A DNA stretch of 59,353 nt, taken from Saccharomonospora saliphila YIM 90502. GTDB taxonomy: Bacteria > Actinomycetota > Actinomycetes > Mycobacteriales > Pseudonocardiaceae. The notes beneath the pieces are model-generated. The model was not told where the DNA came from. It made no database searches and saw only the letters and a program-made list of their open reading frames with translations. The stretch covers positions 120,326 through 179,678 of the forward strand of contig NZ_KB912728.1 of the NCBI RefSeq assembly GCF_000383795.1. The letters are read 5' to 3'. Of the stretch, positions 51,015-59,353 are shown in pieces. Every line of letters begins with the position of its first letter. Within the stretch, counting starts at the first letter, position 1. The translations under genes and the position numbers were made by a program.

Positions 51015-52302
51015 GTGGCTGCGCAGGCTGAGCTGGCCGTTGCCGTGGTGGTACCTGCCGACTCCCACGGTGGGTGTCCTCGTCCTCGTTCTCGCGGGCA
51101 CGTGGGAGTCATTGAGCTGGCCGTATCAGGAGTGGCAGTACACCAACGCGCAGTTCCACCAACAGACTGCGTGGGTCGCGCCCCTGTGCGCCGCGGTCGC
51201 GGCCGTGGTCGCGGGCAGGCTCACGGCCCCGGGCCGGGTTTTCGCGCTTCCCGTCGGATCTCGGGTGGGTGCTCCGGCGGTGCGGCGTCATCTGGGGCAA
51301 CTCGGTGTGGCGCTGGTGGGTGGCTACCTGCTCGGGTTGGTGCCGCTGGTCGTCGTCACCGTCGTCGACGCCCGGTTCGGTGGTCCGAATGTACTGGTGA
51401 TGGCCAGCGGGCTGCTCGGTCTCATGGCCGCCATCGCGGTCGGATACCTCATCGGAGTCCTGGCCAGAACCGCGCTGGTGGCTCCGGTGGCGTTCCTGTT
51501 GTTCTTCGGGCTCGCGGCGCTCGGCAGTGGTGGCGACACCTATGCCGCTGTGATCCCGGTGCTCCACATCGATCCGGCACTCGGCCAGGTCGAGAACACC
51601 GCGATGGTGGTGTTCCGCTGTGACTTCTTCCTCCTGGTCACTGCGGCGGCGAGTGGGATCGCGGCCCAGCTGCTCGCCAACCGGGCCGCACGCGCGCGTT
51701 CCGGTGTCGCGGTCGCGGCGGCGTTCGCGGTCGTTCCCGTGACACTGGGGTCCCTCGGGGTCAGCACGACGCCGGACCTGTTCGCGACTCCGCCCGCTGC
51801 GCCCCGGGAGTGCATTGAGCACAATCGTATTGAGTACTGCGTCCACCAAGGCCACGGCAGCGAACTCGACGCCCTTGTCGCTGCGCTCGGCCCCGTGTTC
51901 ACCGCGCGGGGGCCCCAAGAACAGATTCGGCGTGTCCACGATCGCGCGCTGCTGTTCGGCTCGCGCCACATGCCGAACACACACGCCGCCATCCTCGCTC
52001 CGGGTGATTCCCTGAACGATGCCGCGTCGCGCGGGAACGAGGCGCGTGCTCTCGCCGCGGAGCTCGCCGGGATGTCCGCATGCGTCGAGCGGTACCCGCG
52101 CAGAGGATATGCCACGTCCGGTGGAGATCATCCGTATGACAGAGCGTCCGACCTGGCCTCGTGGCTGGCTCACGGCGGTCGTGCCGTCGACGACAAGAAC
52201 GTCTTCGGCAAGGTCGCCACCGGCGTGATGCGCGAGTGGATGGCCGAACATCCCGAGGAGATCCGCACCTGCTCGCTCGACACGGTCGAACTGCCCTCAT
52301 GA
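50998..52302 (+). CDS. ABC transporter membrane protein
   Basis: A 434-residue protein with about six membrane helices in the first 250 residues (GVLVLVLAGTW, VALVGGYLLGLVPLVVVTV, PVAFLLFFGLAAL), then a roughly 170-residue soluble extracytoplasmic domain with three Cys residues (RECIEHNRIEYCVHQG and a later MSACVERY). The overlap with the ATPase gene (GTG 50998 or 51007) supports a complex. I cannot name the subfamily. Confidence 0.75.
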   Translation: MVRVTEWLRRLSWPLPWWYLPTPTVGVLVLVLAGTWESLSWPYQEWQYTNAQFHQQTAWVAPLCAAVAAVVAGRLTAPGRVFALPVGSRVGAPAVRRHLGQLGVALVGGYLLGLVPLVVVTVVDARFGGPNVLVMASGLLGLMAAIAVGYLIGVLARTALVAPVAFLLFFGLAALGSGGDTYAAVIPVLHIDPALGQVENTAMVVFRCDFFLLVTAAASGIAAQLLANRAARARSGVAVAAAFAVVPVTLGSLGVSTTPDLFATPPAAPRECIEHNRIEYCVHQGHGSELDALVAALGPVFTARGPQEQIRRVHDRALLFGSRHMPNTHAAILAPGDSLNDAASRGNEARALAAELAGMSACVERYPRRGYATSGGDHPYDRASDLASWLAHGGRAVDDKNVFGKVATGVMREWMAEHPEEIRTCSLDTVELPS

Positions 52303-52967
52303 TCATGATCCTGCTGCGCTACCGGCGGACGCATTGTCTGCTCGCCGGTGTCGTCGTGTGTTCCGCGCTCGGTCTAATGCTGTCCGGCCGGGTGCTCGAC
52401 ATCGGCCTCAACCCCAACGACCCTGCGGTGTCGCTTCCGGTGGTCGAAGCATGCGGCATCGTCTGTGCCATCCTCGCCGCGATCTCGCTGCGGCCCCGTC
52501 TTTGGGAATGGGATCACACCGCCGGTGGACCGCGAACCGCCGTTCCGGCTGCCACCGCCGCCGCCGGGGGGATCGCCACCGCTCCGCTCGTGGTGGTGAT
52601 CTCGACCGCGTCTTTCGACCTGCCCCCCTCCGCGGAGGCGTATGACGTCACGACCGTGCCCGAGTTGTTCGCCTTCTCCGCGTTGAATGCGGCGTTCGTC
52701 GCCGCGCTGGTGTTCGCCACCACTCCGTTCGTTGGCCCGGCTCTTGCCGGTGCCGGAGGAGTGTTTCTCTGGATCGGCACTGCCGTGGTGAGCAACCTCG
52801 TTCCCGCCAGTCGCCACTACACGCCGATCACCGGCCTGCGCTTCCCGCTGCCGGGCACCTGGCCGTACTCTCCCCTTGCCGCCGTGCTCGTGGTGGCGAC
52901 TCTCGCGGTCACCGTGCACGCCCGCACACGCGGGTCGACTGCGTTCGCACAACGGCTCGCACGCTAG
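52299..52967 (+). CDS. hypothetical membrane protein, third ABC operon gene
   Basis: A 222-residue protein with five to six hydrophobic segments (LAGVVVCSALGLML, ACGIVCAILAAISL, GIATAPLVVVISTA, FVAALVFATTPFVGPALAG, LAAVLVVATLAVTV). ATG 52299 overlaps the previous stop as ATGA. It is probably a second permease subunit of the same exporter. Family not recognised. Confidence 0.7.
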   Translation: MIMILLRYRRTHCLLAGVVVCSALGLMLSGRVLDIGLNPNDPAVSLPVVEACGIVCAILAAISLRPRLWEWDHTAGGPRTAVPAATAAAGGIATAPLVVVISTASFDLPPSAEAYDVTTVPELFAFSALNAAFVAALVFATTPFVGPALAGAGGVFLWIGTAVVSNLVPASRHYTPITGLRFPLPGTWPYSPLAAVLVVATLAVTVHARTRGSTAFAQRLAR

Positions 52968-52999
52968 CGTTCATACCGCGTCCGACGGCGGGCGCCGGT

Positions 53000-53422
53000 T
53001 CACCTCTCCCTTGGGTCGGAAGCGGTTCGGTGTTCGGCGAGTTGCCGTTGTCTTGCCCTCTCGACGCCCGCGAGGACGTCCGGGGTGACGGTGCGCAGGA
53101 AGGGCGGGATGGCGATCAGGACGGCGGTGGCGAAGACGAGGAACGCGGCACGCATGCCAACGACTTCCGCGAGGAGTCCGATCGCGCCCGTGCCGATGGG
53201 CATGCCGAGAGCGACGGCGCTGCCGACCGCGACCAGCAGCCCGCCCACGAACGGGCCGCAGAACTCGTTGCACACCGTTTCCGCGCCCGTGATCCGGGAG
53301 TTCGCCCGCTCCCGCCAGCGCGGACCGATCGCGGCCGGGTCAGCGCCATCGCGGAGGTGAGGGCGATGACCTCGGCCACACCCAGGACGGCGCCTCCGGC
53401 CAGCAGCAACGGCGGCGTCACC
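53000..53422 (-). pseudogene. MFS transporter fragment
   Basis: The minus strand reads, with a frame change near 53,345, LLLAGGAVLGVAEVIALTSAMAL, then NEFCGPFVGGLLVAVGSAVA and GLLAEVVGMRAAFLVFATAV, ending in a basic tail (TVTPDVLAGVERARQRQLAE). These are two or three helices of a major facilitator without the rest. It fuses directly to a TetR fragment upstream. Confidence 0.6.
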
Positions 53423-53650
53423 GCATTTGGGGCCCAGACTACGAGGAGCGCGGCGATGACGCGTTCGGCGTCGGCGTCGCTGAGGTGGCGCTCGCCGAAC
53501 AGCGCGCGGTGGTACACCAGTGACCCCAGCGGGTCGAGGATCTGCTCGCGGTCGGTGTCGTCGCGCAGGTGTCCGCGAGCGATAGCTCGATCGAGCATGG
53601 AGCCGACCGCGGCCCGCGGCGGGTCCATCACGATGCGCAGGTCCGCAGAT
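53423..53650 (-). pseudogene. TetR regulator C-terminal fragment
   Basis: The minus-strand frame reads DLRIVMDPPRAAVGSMLDRA, then ARGHLRDDTDREQILDPLGS and LVYHRALFGERHLSDADAER, the ligand-binding end of a TetR protein of the kind with a C-terminal YcdC/AefR-like domain. There is no helix-turn-helix. The frame runs on without a stop into MFS-like sequence, so two gene ends were joined by deletion. Confidence 0.6.
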
Positions 53651-53706
53651 TCGTTTAAATGGGAATCCGGTGCGTCAACAACCACGTCCGGAACGGAGAC
53701 AGGGAC

Positions 53707-54093
53707 ATGCCGATTGAACTCAACCACACCATCGTCGCCGCACGCGACAAGCACGCGTCCGCGCAGTGGCTGGCGTCGATCCTGGGGCTGCGGGTCGGCC
53801 CGCCGTACGGCCCGTTCGTCCCGGTCACGACCAGCAACGGGGTCGACCTGGACTTCCTCGACGTCGACGGTGACGAGATCGTGCCGCAGCATTACGCCTT
53901 CCTGGTCTCCGAGGACGAGTTCGACGCCATTCTCGGGCGGATTCGGCAGGCCGGTATCTCTCACTGGGCCGGTCCCGGTCATCAGGGGCCGGGGGAGATC
54001 AACCACAACGACGGCGGTCGCGGCACGTATTTCGACGACCCCAACGGGCACCACATGGAGATCCTCACCCGCCCATACGGCAGCGGGCAGTAA
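53707..54093 (+). CDS. VOC-family (glyoxalase/bleomycin-resistance-like) protein
   Basis: A 128-residue single-domain VOC protein: ELNHTIVAARDKHASAQWLA, DGDEIVPQHYAFLVSEDEFD, and DDPNGHHMEILTRPYG, which keeps the C-terminal His and Glu used for metal binding. ATG 53707 follows GGAGACAGGGAC. May be an enzyme or a drug-binding protein. No operon partner in the same direction. Confidence 0.88.
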   Translation: MPIELNHTIVAARDKHASAQWLASILGLRVGPPYGPFVPVTTSNGVDLDFLDVDGDEIVPQHYAFLVSEDEFDAILGRIRQAGISHWAGPGHQGPGEINHNDGGRGTYFDDPNGHHMEILTRPYGSGQ

Positions 54094-54439
54094 CCGACCC
54101 GCGCCGAGGCGACACGGGCGGGTGCGAGCTGACCAGGCCTACGCGGTCTGGCGCCCCGCCCGCCGGATGACCGGCGCGCCACACCGGCGCAATAGGGAGT
54201 AGTGGAGCCGGAGGCCGGCGGATCGGCTCCGGGCCAGCACCGCTCAGCCCGCGCGTCCTCCGCGTGTCCGCCCGCGGCGGTCGCTGCTCGCCACCGACGG
54301 CGGGCGGCAACACCGCCGTATTCACCGTGAGCGTGTGGAGGAGCCGGAACGTGCCGTCGTTGCGGGCCTCATCGTGCACGCGCTAGTATCAGGGCAGTTG
54401 TACAGGACAGTCGTCCAGTTCAAGGGGAAGGGGAGCGCC

Positions 54440-55000
54440 GTGTCCTCTCCGGCGGCAGCACGCGGCCAAGAAGTGCGGCGGCGCCTGCTGGCGGCCGCGG
54501 TCGAACTCATTCCCGAACGCGGTTGGTCCGCGGTGAGCACCCGGAACCTGGCCGAGCGCGCCGGGGTGAACCCGAGCGTGGTGCACTACCACTTCCCCTC
54601 CCTGTCGGCCTTGCTCAACGAGGCCACGGTCGGGGTCCTGCGGGGTGTGCTGCACGAGGTGGACAAGGTTTTGGACACCGCACGCACTCCGGCGGAGGCG
54701 GTCGAGGCGATCCTCTCCTCGGTGCAGCAGTACACCGGCGACGATCCGACCTCGCTGCTGGCCATCGAGGCGTACTTGGCGGCCACGCGGGGAGAGCCGC
54801 TGCGTGAGGAGGTCGGCGGCATGGTCGCCGAGTTCCGTCACCGGTTCGGCCGCTGGCTGGGTGAGCGCGGTGTGTCCGACCCCGAGCAGACCGCAGGGGT
54901 CCTGCTGGCCGCGGTCGACGGCCTGCTCCTGCATCGCGGGATGGGCACCGGAGTGGACAGCGGTGCGACCGCCGCGGTTCTCCGTCGGCTGGTCAGCTGA
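54440..55000 (+). CDS. TetR-family regulator of the monooxygenase gene
   Basis: A 186-residue TetR protein: RRRLLAAAVELIPERGWSAV and AERAGVNPSVVHYHFPSLSA form the DNA-binding domain. GTG 54440 has GGGGAAGGGGAG just upstream. The stop is 20 bases from the FAD monooxygenase start, so they form one operon. An interrupted GGAC/GTCC repeat near 54,403-54,414 could be its own operator. From 54094 to 54439 nothing else is seen. Confidence 0.85.
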   Translation: MSSPAAARGQEVRRRLLAAAVELIPERGWSAVSTRNLAERAGVNPSVVHYHFPSLSALLNEATVGVLRGVLHEVDKVLDTARTPAEAVEAILSSVQQYTGDDPTSLLAIEAYLAATRGEPLREEVGGMVAEFRHRFGRWLGERGVSDPEQTAGVLLAAVDGLLLHRGMGTGVDSGATAAVLRRLVS

Positions 55001-55020
55001 CCATGACAAAGGAGGACGCT

Positions 55021-56229
55021 GTGAAGGTGGTCATCTGCGGGGCCGGAATCACCGGTCTGACCTTGGCGAGTCGAATCGCGGCACTCGGTGGCGAGGTCGT
55101 GCTGCTGGAGCGTGCACCTGCCCCACGACAGCAGGGATACATGATCGACTTCTTCGGGCCGGGCTACGAGGCGATCGAGGCCATGGGACTGCTTCCGTCG
55201 ATCGAGGCGATCGCCCATCCCGTGGCGGAAGCGAGCTTCGTCGACGGGCGCGGGCGCCGCCGTGCGAGCCTGCGGCCCGCGCGGTTCGCCGACGGAGCGC
55301 TGTTGCATCTGATGCGGCCGGACCTGGAGCGCGTGCTGCGCGAGCACCTGCCACCCGTGGTCGACCTGCGCTACGGCACCAGCCCGGTGGCCGTGGCCGA
55401 TCACGGCGACGGCGTGCGGGTCACTCTGGACGACGGCACCGGCCTTGACGCCGATCTGCTCGCGGGCACCGACGGCGTGCATTCGACGGTGCGCCGACTG
55501 GTGTTCGGCCACGAGGAGCGGTTCCTGCGCTATCTCGGGTTCCACACCGCCGCGTTCTCGTTCGATTCACCACGGATCCATGCCGCCGTGCAGGGTGGAG
55601 CCTGCCTCACCGACACCATCGGCAGGCAGATGGGCTTCTACGCGCTCGGCGAGGATCGCGTCGTGGCCTTCGGCGTGCACCGCACGCCGGACCCGGCACT
55701 ACCGGAAGACCCGAGGACGGCGGTGCTCGACGCCTACCGCGGTCTGGGGTGGGTCGTGCCGGAGGCGCTCGACCGGTGTCCGCCCTCCCCGGAGATCTAC
55801 TACGACCAGGTCGCCCAGATCGTGATGCCCCGCTGGCGTCAGGGGCGGGTCGTGCTGGCCGGTGATGCCTGCTACGCCGTCTCTCTGGTGGCAGGCCAAG
55901 GCGCGTCACTCGGAATCGCCGGCGCCTACCTACTGGCCGATCAGCTCGCACGGACGCGGTCGGTCGAGCACGCACTGGCACGGTACGAGACGCTGTGGCG
56001 TCCGGTGGCCGAGGAGAAGCAGCGCGTGGGTCGGTCCGGCGCCGGCCGGTTCGTGCCCGCGACGGAGCTGGGGCTACGGGTGCGGCGGAGCGTGCTGCGG
56101 ATGTCGCGTCTGCCGCTGTTCGACCGTTACGTGACCGCGACCCTGACGGGCAAGTCGACGTCGCTCAGCGCGACGCTGCACCAGGGCGACGGCTCTCGGC
56201 AGCTGATCGGCACCGAACTGGCACGGTGA
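55021..56229 (+). CDS. FAD-dependent monooxygenase (TetX/PHBH type)
   Basis: A 402-residue flavoprotein hydroxylase. FAD fold VVICGAGITGLTLASRIAAL at the N-terminus, the middle DG motif LLAGTDGVHSTVRRLVF, and the second FAD motif GRVVLAGDACYAVSLVAGQGASLGI near residue 280. GTG 55021 follows AAAGGAGG by 6 bases. Such enzymes hydroxylate aromatic compounds or inactivate antibiotics. A 163-bp stretch of this gene is copied at 49773-49934. Confidence 0.9.
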   Translation: MKVVICGAGITGLTLASRIAALGGEVVLLERAPAPRQQGYMIDFFGPGYEAIEAMGLLPSIEAIAHPVAEASFVDGRGRRRASLRPARFADGALLHLMRPDLERVLREHLPPVVDLRYGTSPVAVADHGDGVRVTLDDGTGLDADLLAGTDGVHSTVRRLVFGHEERFLRYLGFHTAAFSFDSPRIHAAVQGGACLTDTIGRQMGFYALGEDRVVAFGVHRTPDPALPEDPRTAVLDAYRGLGWVVPEALDRCPPSPEIYYDQVAQIVMPRWRQGRVVLAGDACYAVSLVAGQGASLGIAGAYLLADQLARTRSVEHALARYETLWRPVAEEKQRVGRSGAGRFVPATELGLRVRRSVLRMSRLPLFDRYVTATLTGKSTSLSATLHQGDGSRQLIGTELAR

Positions 56230-56313
56230 GGAGCCAGGATCGGTCGGCTTATCCCCTGGCGCCTGTGGCCTGCTGGTCCTGGACTCACACCGGCCATCCC
56301 CGCGGGGGACGGC

Positions 56314-57678
56314 TCACCGTCGGGCGGCGAGGAAGCGCTCGCGGGCACCGGCGAGATCGACCATCGGCTCCGGGTAGTCGAGGCGGGAACGCACCGTCTC
56401 CGACAGCGTCCACGGACGGTGTACCTCGGGGCCGGTGATCTCGCCCAGTTCGGGCAGGTGGCGCCGCACGTAGGCGCCGTCGGGGTCGTAGCGCTCGGCC
56501 TGCCGCAGCGGGTTGAGCACCCGGTTCGGACGGCTGTCGGTGCCGGTGCCCGCGACCCACTGCCAGTTCAACTGGTTGTTCGCGATGTCACCGTCGAGCA
56601 GATGGCGCAGGTAATGCCGGGCACCCGCGCGCCAGTCGAGATAGAGGGTCTTGGTCAGGAAACTCGCGGTGATCAACCGGGCGCGATTGTGCATCCACCC
56701 CTGCCGCAACAGCTGCCGCATGCCCGCGTCGACGATCGGGAACCCCGTGCGCCCCTCCTGCCACGCGCGCAGTTCCGCGGGAGCGTCGCGCCACCGGTCG
56801 CCGCGCGGCCGGTAGTCCTGGCGGGCGCACGCCGGGCGGGCGGCCAGCACCTGGTGGTGAAAGTCCCGCCAGGCGAGCTGCCGGGTGAACTCCCGCGCCC
56901 CCGGGGTACGGGAGCCGACCCGGTGCAGCACCTCGACCGCCGAGAGAGTGCCCAGGTGCAGATGTGGCGACAGGTGCGAGGTGCGGTCCCCGGCCAGATC
57001 GTCGTGGCCCTCGGCGTAGTCGTCGACCGGGCCCGCGGCCCATGCCGCGAGGGCCGTGCGGGCGGCGCGTTCCCCGCCGTCGAGGGTCCCGGCGGTGGCC
57101 TCGGCCGAGCTGAACGCCTCCGGTCCCGGCAGAGCGCCGGGGGAGAGGCCACCGGGCAGGCGAACCGTGTCAGGAGGTGCGAGCACCGAACGGAGGGGCG
57201 TCTCCAGCCACCGCCGCAGGTACGGGGTGAACACGGCGAAGTGGTCCTGGCCTCCCGACGGGCTCAGGCGCGCCGGGGCGACGGCGGTGATCGTCTCGGT
57301 GTGCGCGTGCACCCGGGCACCGGCCTCGTCGAGTTCGGCGCGCAACCGCGCGAGCCTGCGCTGTGCGTGGCCGCTGACGTCGTCGGAGAGGTGCACATCG
57401 CGGATCGCGTGCTCGTCGACGAGGGTGCGCACCCACCGCACCGGGTCACCCGTGCGGACGACCAACCGTCCACCCAGGGCGCGCAGTCCGGCGTCGAGAT
57501 CGGCCAGGCACCGGGCGAGGAAGGCCGCCCGGTTGCCTCCGGGGTAGCCACTGGCCACGATCCGACTGTCCACGACGAACAGCGGGATCACGCGGTCGGC
57601 ATCGTCCGCGGCGGCACGCAGCGCGGGATTGTCGTGCACCCGCAGATCCCGTGTGAACAGCACGAGGGAGACACGCAT
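56314..57678 (-). CDS. phrB: deoxyribodipyrimidine photolyase
   Basis: A 454-residue photolyase of class I type that repairs UV-induced cyclobutane dimers with light. N-terminal antenna domain LVLFTRDLRVHDNPAL. The FAD-binding domain has SHLSPHLHLGTLSAVEVLHR, QLAWRDFHHQVL, GFPIVDAGMRQLLRQGWMHNR and DGDIANNQLNWQWVAGTGTD, all intact. ATG 57676-57678 directly follows a GTGTCTCC region with no strong box. Convergent with the monooxygenase gene; CCCCGCGGGG near 56,299 may help terminate. Confidence 0.92.
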   Translation of the reverse strand: MRVSLVLFTRDLRVHDNPALRAAADDADRVIPLFVVDSRIVASGYPGGNRAAFLARCLADLDAGLRALGGRLVVRTGDPVRWVRTLVDEHAIRDVHLSDDVSGHAQRRLARLRAELDEAGARVHAHTETITAVAPARLSPSGGQDHFAVFTPYLRRWLETPLRSVLAPPDTVRLPGGLSPGALPGPEAFSSAEATAGTLDGGERAARTALAAWAAGPVDDYAEGHDDLAGDRTSHLSPHLHLGTLSAVEVLHRVGSRTPGAREFTRQLAWRDFHHQVLAARPACARQDYRPRGDRWRDAPAELRAWQEGRTGFPIVDAGMRQLLRQGWMHNRARLITASFLTKTLYLDWRAGARHYLRHLLDGDIANNQLNWQWVAGTGTDSRPNRVLNPLRQAERYDPDGAYVRRHLPELGEITGPEVHRPWTLSETVRSRLDYPEPMVDLAGARERFLAARR

Positions 57679-57888
57679 CGCGCGGAGTACCCGCGTGACC
57701 GGCCCGCCATGCCCGCGGCGCCACCGGGAGAAGCACTTCGGGGAGACGGCCGCGCTCAGGTCGGCCGCCGGAGCTGATCCGGCCCGCGCACGGCATCGCC
57801 ACGGGTGTGCGAGGTGCTCGGCCAGGGAGCGATGGAACGCCCGCGTCGTTGGTGAGCGCCCTCGCGGAGCGGGCGGGCGCGGCCTCGT

Positions 57889-58725
57889 TCACGCGCCCTG
57901 CGTGGTGTCCACGGGGCGGGTCGCCCGCACGATGGCGATCCGGCCGAACCGGTGGTCGAGGTGCTCGACCTCGCGCACGGCGTCGAATCCGGCCTCGGTC
58001 AACAGCGTGACGAGGCTGTCGCCGTGGGCGCGGTCCACGGCCGGGTTGTGCTTGCCCCGGGACCGCACGAGCCGGGCAAGGTGCCGGAGCGTATGGGCCA
58101 CGCCGTGTCCGTGGTCGTTGCCGTGACCGTGGTCGTGACGCTGACCGTGGCCGTTGTGAAGACCGTCGCCGTTGTCGTGGCCGTGTGCTGGGCGGCCGGC
58201 CTCGTCGCCGCCGGGCGCCGGGTCGCCACCGAAGTCGGCCACGGTGAGCGTTCCACCCGGGCGCAGCGCGCGCAGCGCGTCGCGAGCGAAGGTGCTTCGG
58301 CTCTCGTCGTCGATGTGGTGCAGTGCCAACGACGAGATCACGTGGTCGAGTGCGGAATCGTCGGCCGGAATCCGGTCGGCGTATCCCTGGACAAGGGTGA
58401 GGCCGACGCCACGGCGGCGTGCCTTGCGCGCGGCGCGACGCAAGGCGTCGCGGTCCGGGTCGAGTCCGGTGACCCGGGCCTCCCGGGTGGCCGCGAGCAC
58501 GGCGAGCGACAGGTTGCCCGTGCCGCAGCCGACGTCGACCACCGCGTGGCCGGGCCCGATGTCGGCGAGCGCGGCCGTCCGCTCGTACACGGCCTGGACT
58601 CCGGTAACGCGGGCGAAAGCGTCGTACAGGGGGAGCAGCCAGGTCTTGCCCATACCGGGCAGAAACGGGCGGTCCTTCTCGTCGGGGGTGCGCTGGTCGA
58701 GGAAACGGATTTCGGTGGTGGTCAT
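57889..58725 (-). CDS. class I SAM methyltransferase with His-rich insert
   Basis: A 278-residue methyltransferase. SAM motif I VVDVGCGTGNLSLAVLAA, motif II GLDPDRDALRRA, YADRIPADDSALDHVISSLA and ALRPGGTLTVADF. Between the core and the C-terminal strands lies an insert very rich in His, Gly, Asp and Asn (HGHDNGD, HGQRHDHGHG, NDHGHG, about 30 residues), likely to bind divalent metal such as nickel, zinc or copper. ATG 58725. Divergent from an AraC-type regulator, its probable controller. The substrate is unknown; metalloid methylation is one option but not shown. Confidence 0.85.
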   Translation of the reverse strand: MTTTEIRFLDQRTPDEKDRPFLPGMGKTWLLPLYDAFARVTGVQAVYERTAALADIGPGHAVVDVGCGTGNLSLAVLAATREARVTGLDPDRDALRRAARKARRRGVGLTLVQGYADRIPADDSALDHVISSLALHHIDDESRSTFARDALRALRPGGTLTVADFGGDPAPGGDEAGRPAHGHDNGDGLHNGHGQRHDHGHGNDHGHGVAHTLRHLARLVRSRGKHNPAVDRAHGDSLVTLLTEAGFDAVREVEHLDHRFGRIAIVRATRPVDTTQGA

Positions 58726-58839
58726 GGGTACTCCCTGTGGCCGGTGGGCCGCCTCGGACCTTCCGGGGCCGACCCGGCTTCCGTCACGTTCCAGTCTTGG
58801 ACATTTCACGGGCCATGAGCAGGATGTACCTTGGGCAAT

Positions 58840-59353
58840 GTGGCACATTCGTCGGTCGATGCGGACGTCGGACCCGGTCGCGGGTCCGCTCCGAGGCTGC
58901 GCACGGTGCGCCCGGACGGGACGCCGGTCTACCGCTACCGGGACCGTCCCGGTGTGCCCCCGGTGTCGGTGACGCGCTTCGACGCCGAGGTGTCGCCGCA
59001 TGGCCTGCCTCCGCAGCACCGGCACGCCCATGACTTCCTCGTCCTGGTCTATGTCGAACAGGACGCCGGTGCGGTCACGATCGGCGACCGGGACCGGTCG
59101 TTGCGCCCCGGCGATGTGTATGCGGTGCCGCCCGGGGAGGTCGTCGGTGTCGCGGCGGTCTCGGAGCTGGCTCGGGGGAGGGCGTGGTCGGTCGCGTTCA
59201 CCCCGGACGCTGTGCCCGCCTTGGCCTCGGTCTCCCCGCTGGCCTGGGCGCACCATCCGTTGCTCGGCTTGTTCGCGCCCGGCGCGGGACACGGCCGGGT
59301 CGCCGAGCCCGACCGCGCGAGCTGGTCGGCGTGGCTGGCGGAGCTGGCCGCCG
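58840..59353 (+). CDS. AraC-family regulator, N-terminal part (cut by window edge)
   Basis: From GTG 58840 the frame is open to the window end (171 codons). It shows an AraC-type N-terminal cupin: QHRHAHDFLVLVYVEQDAG with the His pattern of the sensor pocket and LRPGDVYAVPPGEVVGV. The DNA-binding domain would lie beyond the edge. Divergent from the His-rich methyltransferase gene. Confidence 0.75.
   Translation, partial: MAHSSVDADVGPGRGSAPRLRTVRPDGTPVYRYRDRPGVPPVSVTRFDAEVSPHGLPPQHRHAHDFLVLVYVEQDAGAVTIGDRDRSLRPGDVYAVPPGEVVGVAAVSELARGRAWSVAFTPDAVPALASVSPLAWAHHPLLGLFAPGAGHGRVAEPDRASWSAWLAELAA

Noticed and set aside
58100-58200. A repeat-like run (GTGGCCGTG and similar) suggestive of tandem repeats or CRISPR
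   Set aside because: It is the codon-level echo of the His/Gly-rich insert in the methyltransferase. The units are irregular and there are no spacers.

Overview
High-GC actinomycete DNA, probably Pseudonocardiales (Saccharomonospora/Amycolatopsis-like). The evidence is third-position G/C bias, GTG/TTG starts, many TetR/IclR/ROK/LysR regulators, a glp locus and an NRPS fragment. I see no rRNA, tRNA or CRISPR array. All calls come from reading the sequence by eye; no database search was run.

Region 1 (1-21.1 kb) is an accessory island full of broken genes. It opens with a rplQ (L17) fragment cut after about 50 codons, then a frameshifted IS5-like element. A decayed lanthipeptide locus follows on the minus strand: a LanC-like gene lacking its N-terminus and one zinc ligand, and a FxLD-type methyltransferase broken by a 7-bp tandem duplication. 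A complete single-chain Type ISP restriction-modification enzyme (4.7-9.6 kb) comes next. Beyond an IS copy lies an intact three-gene operon (15.2-10.7 kb, minus): an unknown protein, an XRE-ImmA/IrrE protease-regulator and a large RecD-like SF1 helicase. This is the best candidate here for an undescribed defence system. Then come a scrambled SDR remnant, an orphan Hint-toxin/immunity cassette, two inverted halves of one transposase around a truncated NRPS condensation domain, and an intact second copy of the 1-kb IS, which ends 9 bp from glpK.

Region 2 (21.1-31.2 kb) is chromosomal metabolism. A glycerol locus has glpK-like and iclR-like genes divergent from glpF-glpK-glpD, with two TTCG-N7-CGAA palindromes between. 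A divergent SDR/LysR pair, a DHFR-family reductase and a broken VapBC pair follow.

Region 3 (31.6-46.5 kb) is a sugar-utilisation island: ROK kinase, secreted 3-keto-disaccharide-hydrolase-like protein, ROK repressor, a 1,327-residue secreted PQQ-type sugar dehydrogenase with its own cupredoxin domain, a four-gene ABC sugar importer and a Gfo/Idh/MocA oxidoreductase. The two secreted-protein genes flank the repressor with mirror-image copies of the same promoter, operator and signal-peptide DNA, so one repressor may control both. Oxidation and cleavage of a glycoside outside the cell, then import and further oxidation, is a reasonable inference.

Region 4 (46.6-59.4 kb) holds an MFS exporter, a TetR/hydrolase divergent pair with operators, an ABC exporter set preceded by a possible decayed lactococcin-972-like peptide, a TetR/MFS mosaic pseudogene, a TetR-FAD monooxygenase pair (part of the monooxygenase gene is copied 5.3 kb upstream), a photolyase, a methyltransferase with a His-rich insert, and the start of an AraC-type regulator cut by the window edge.
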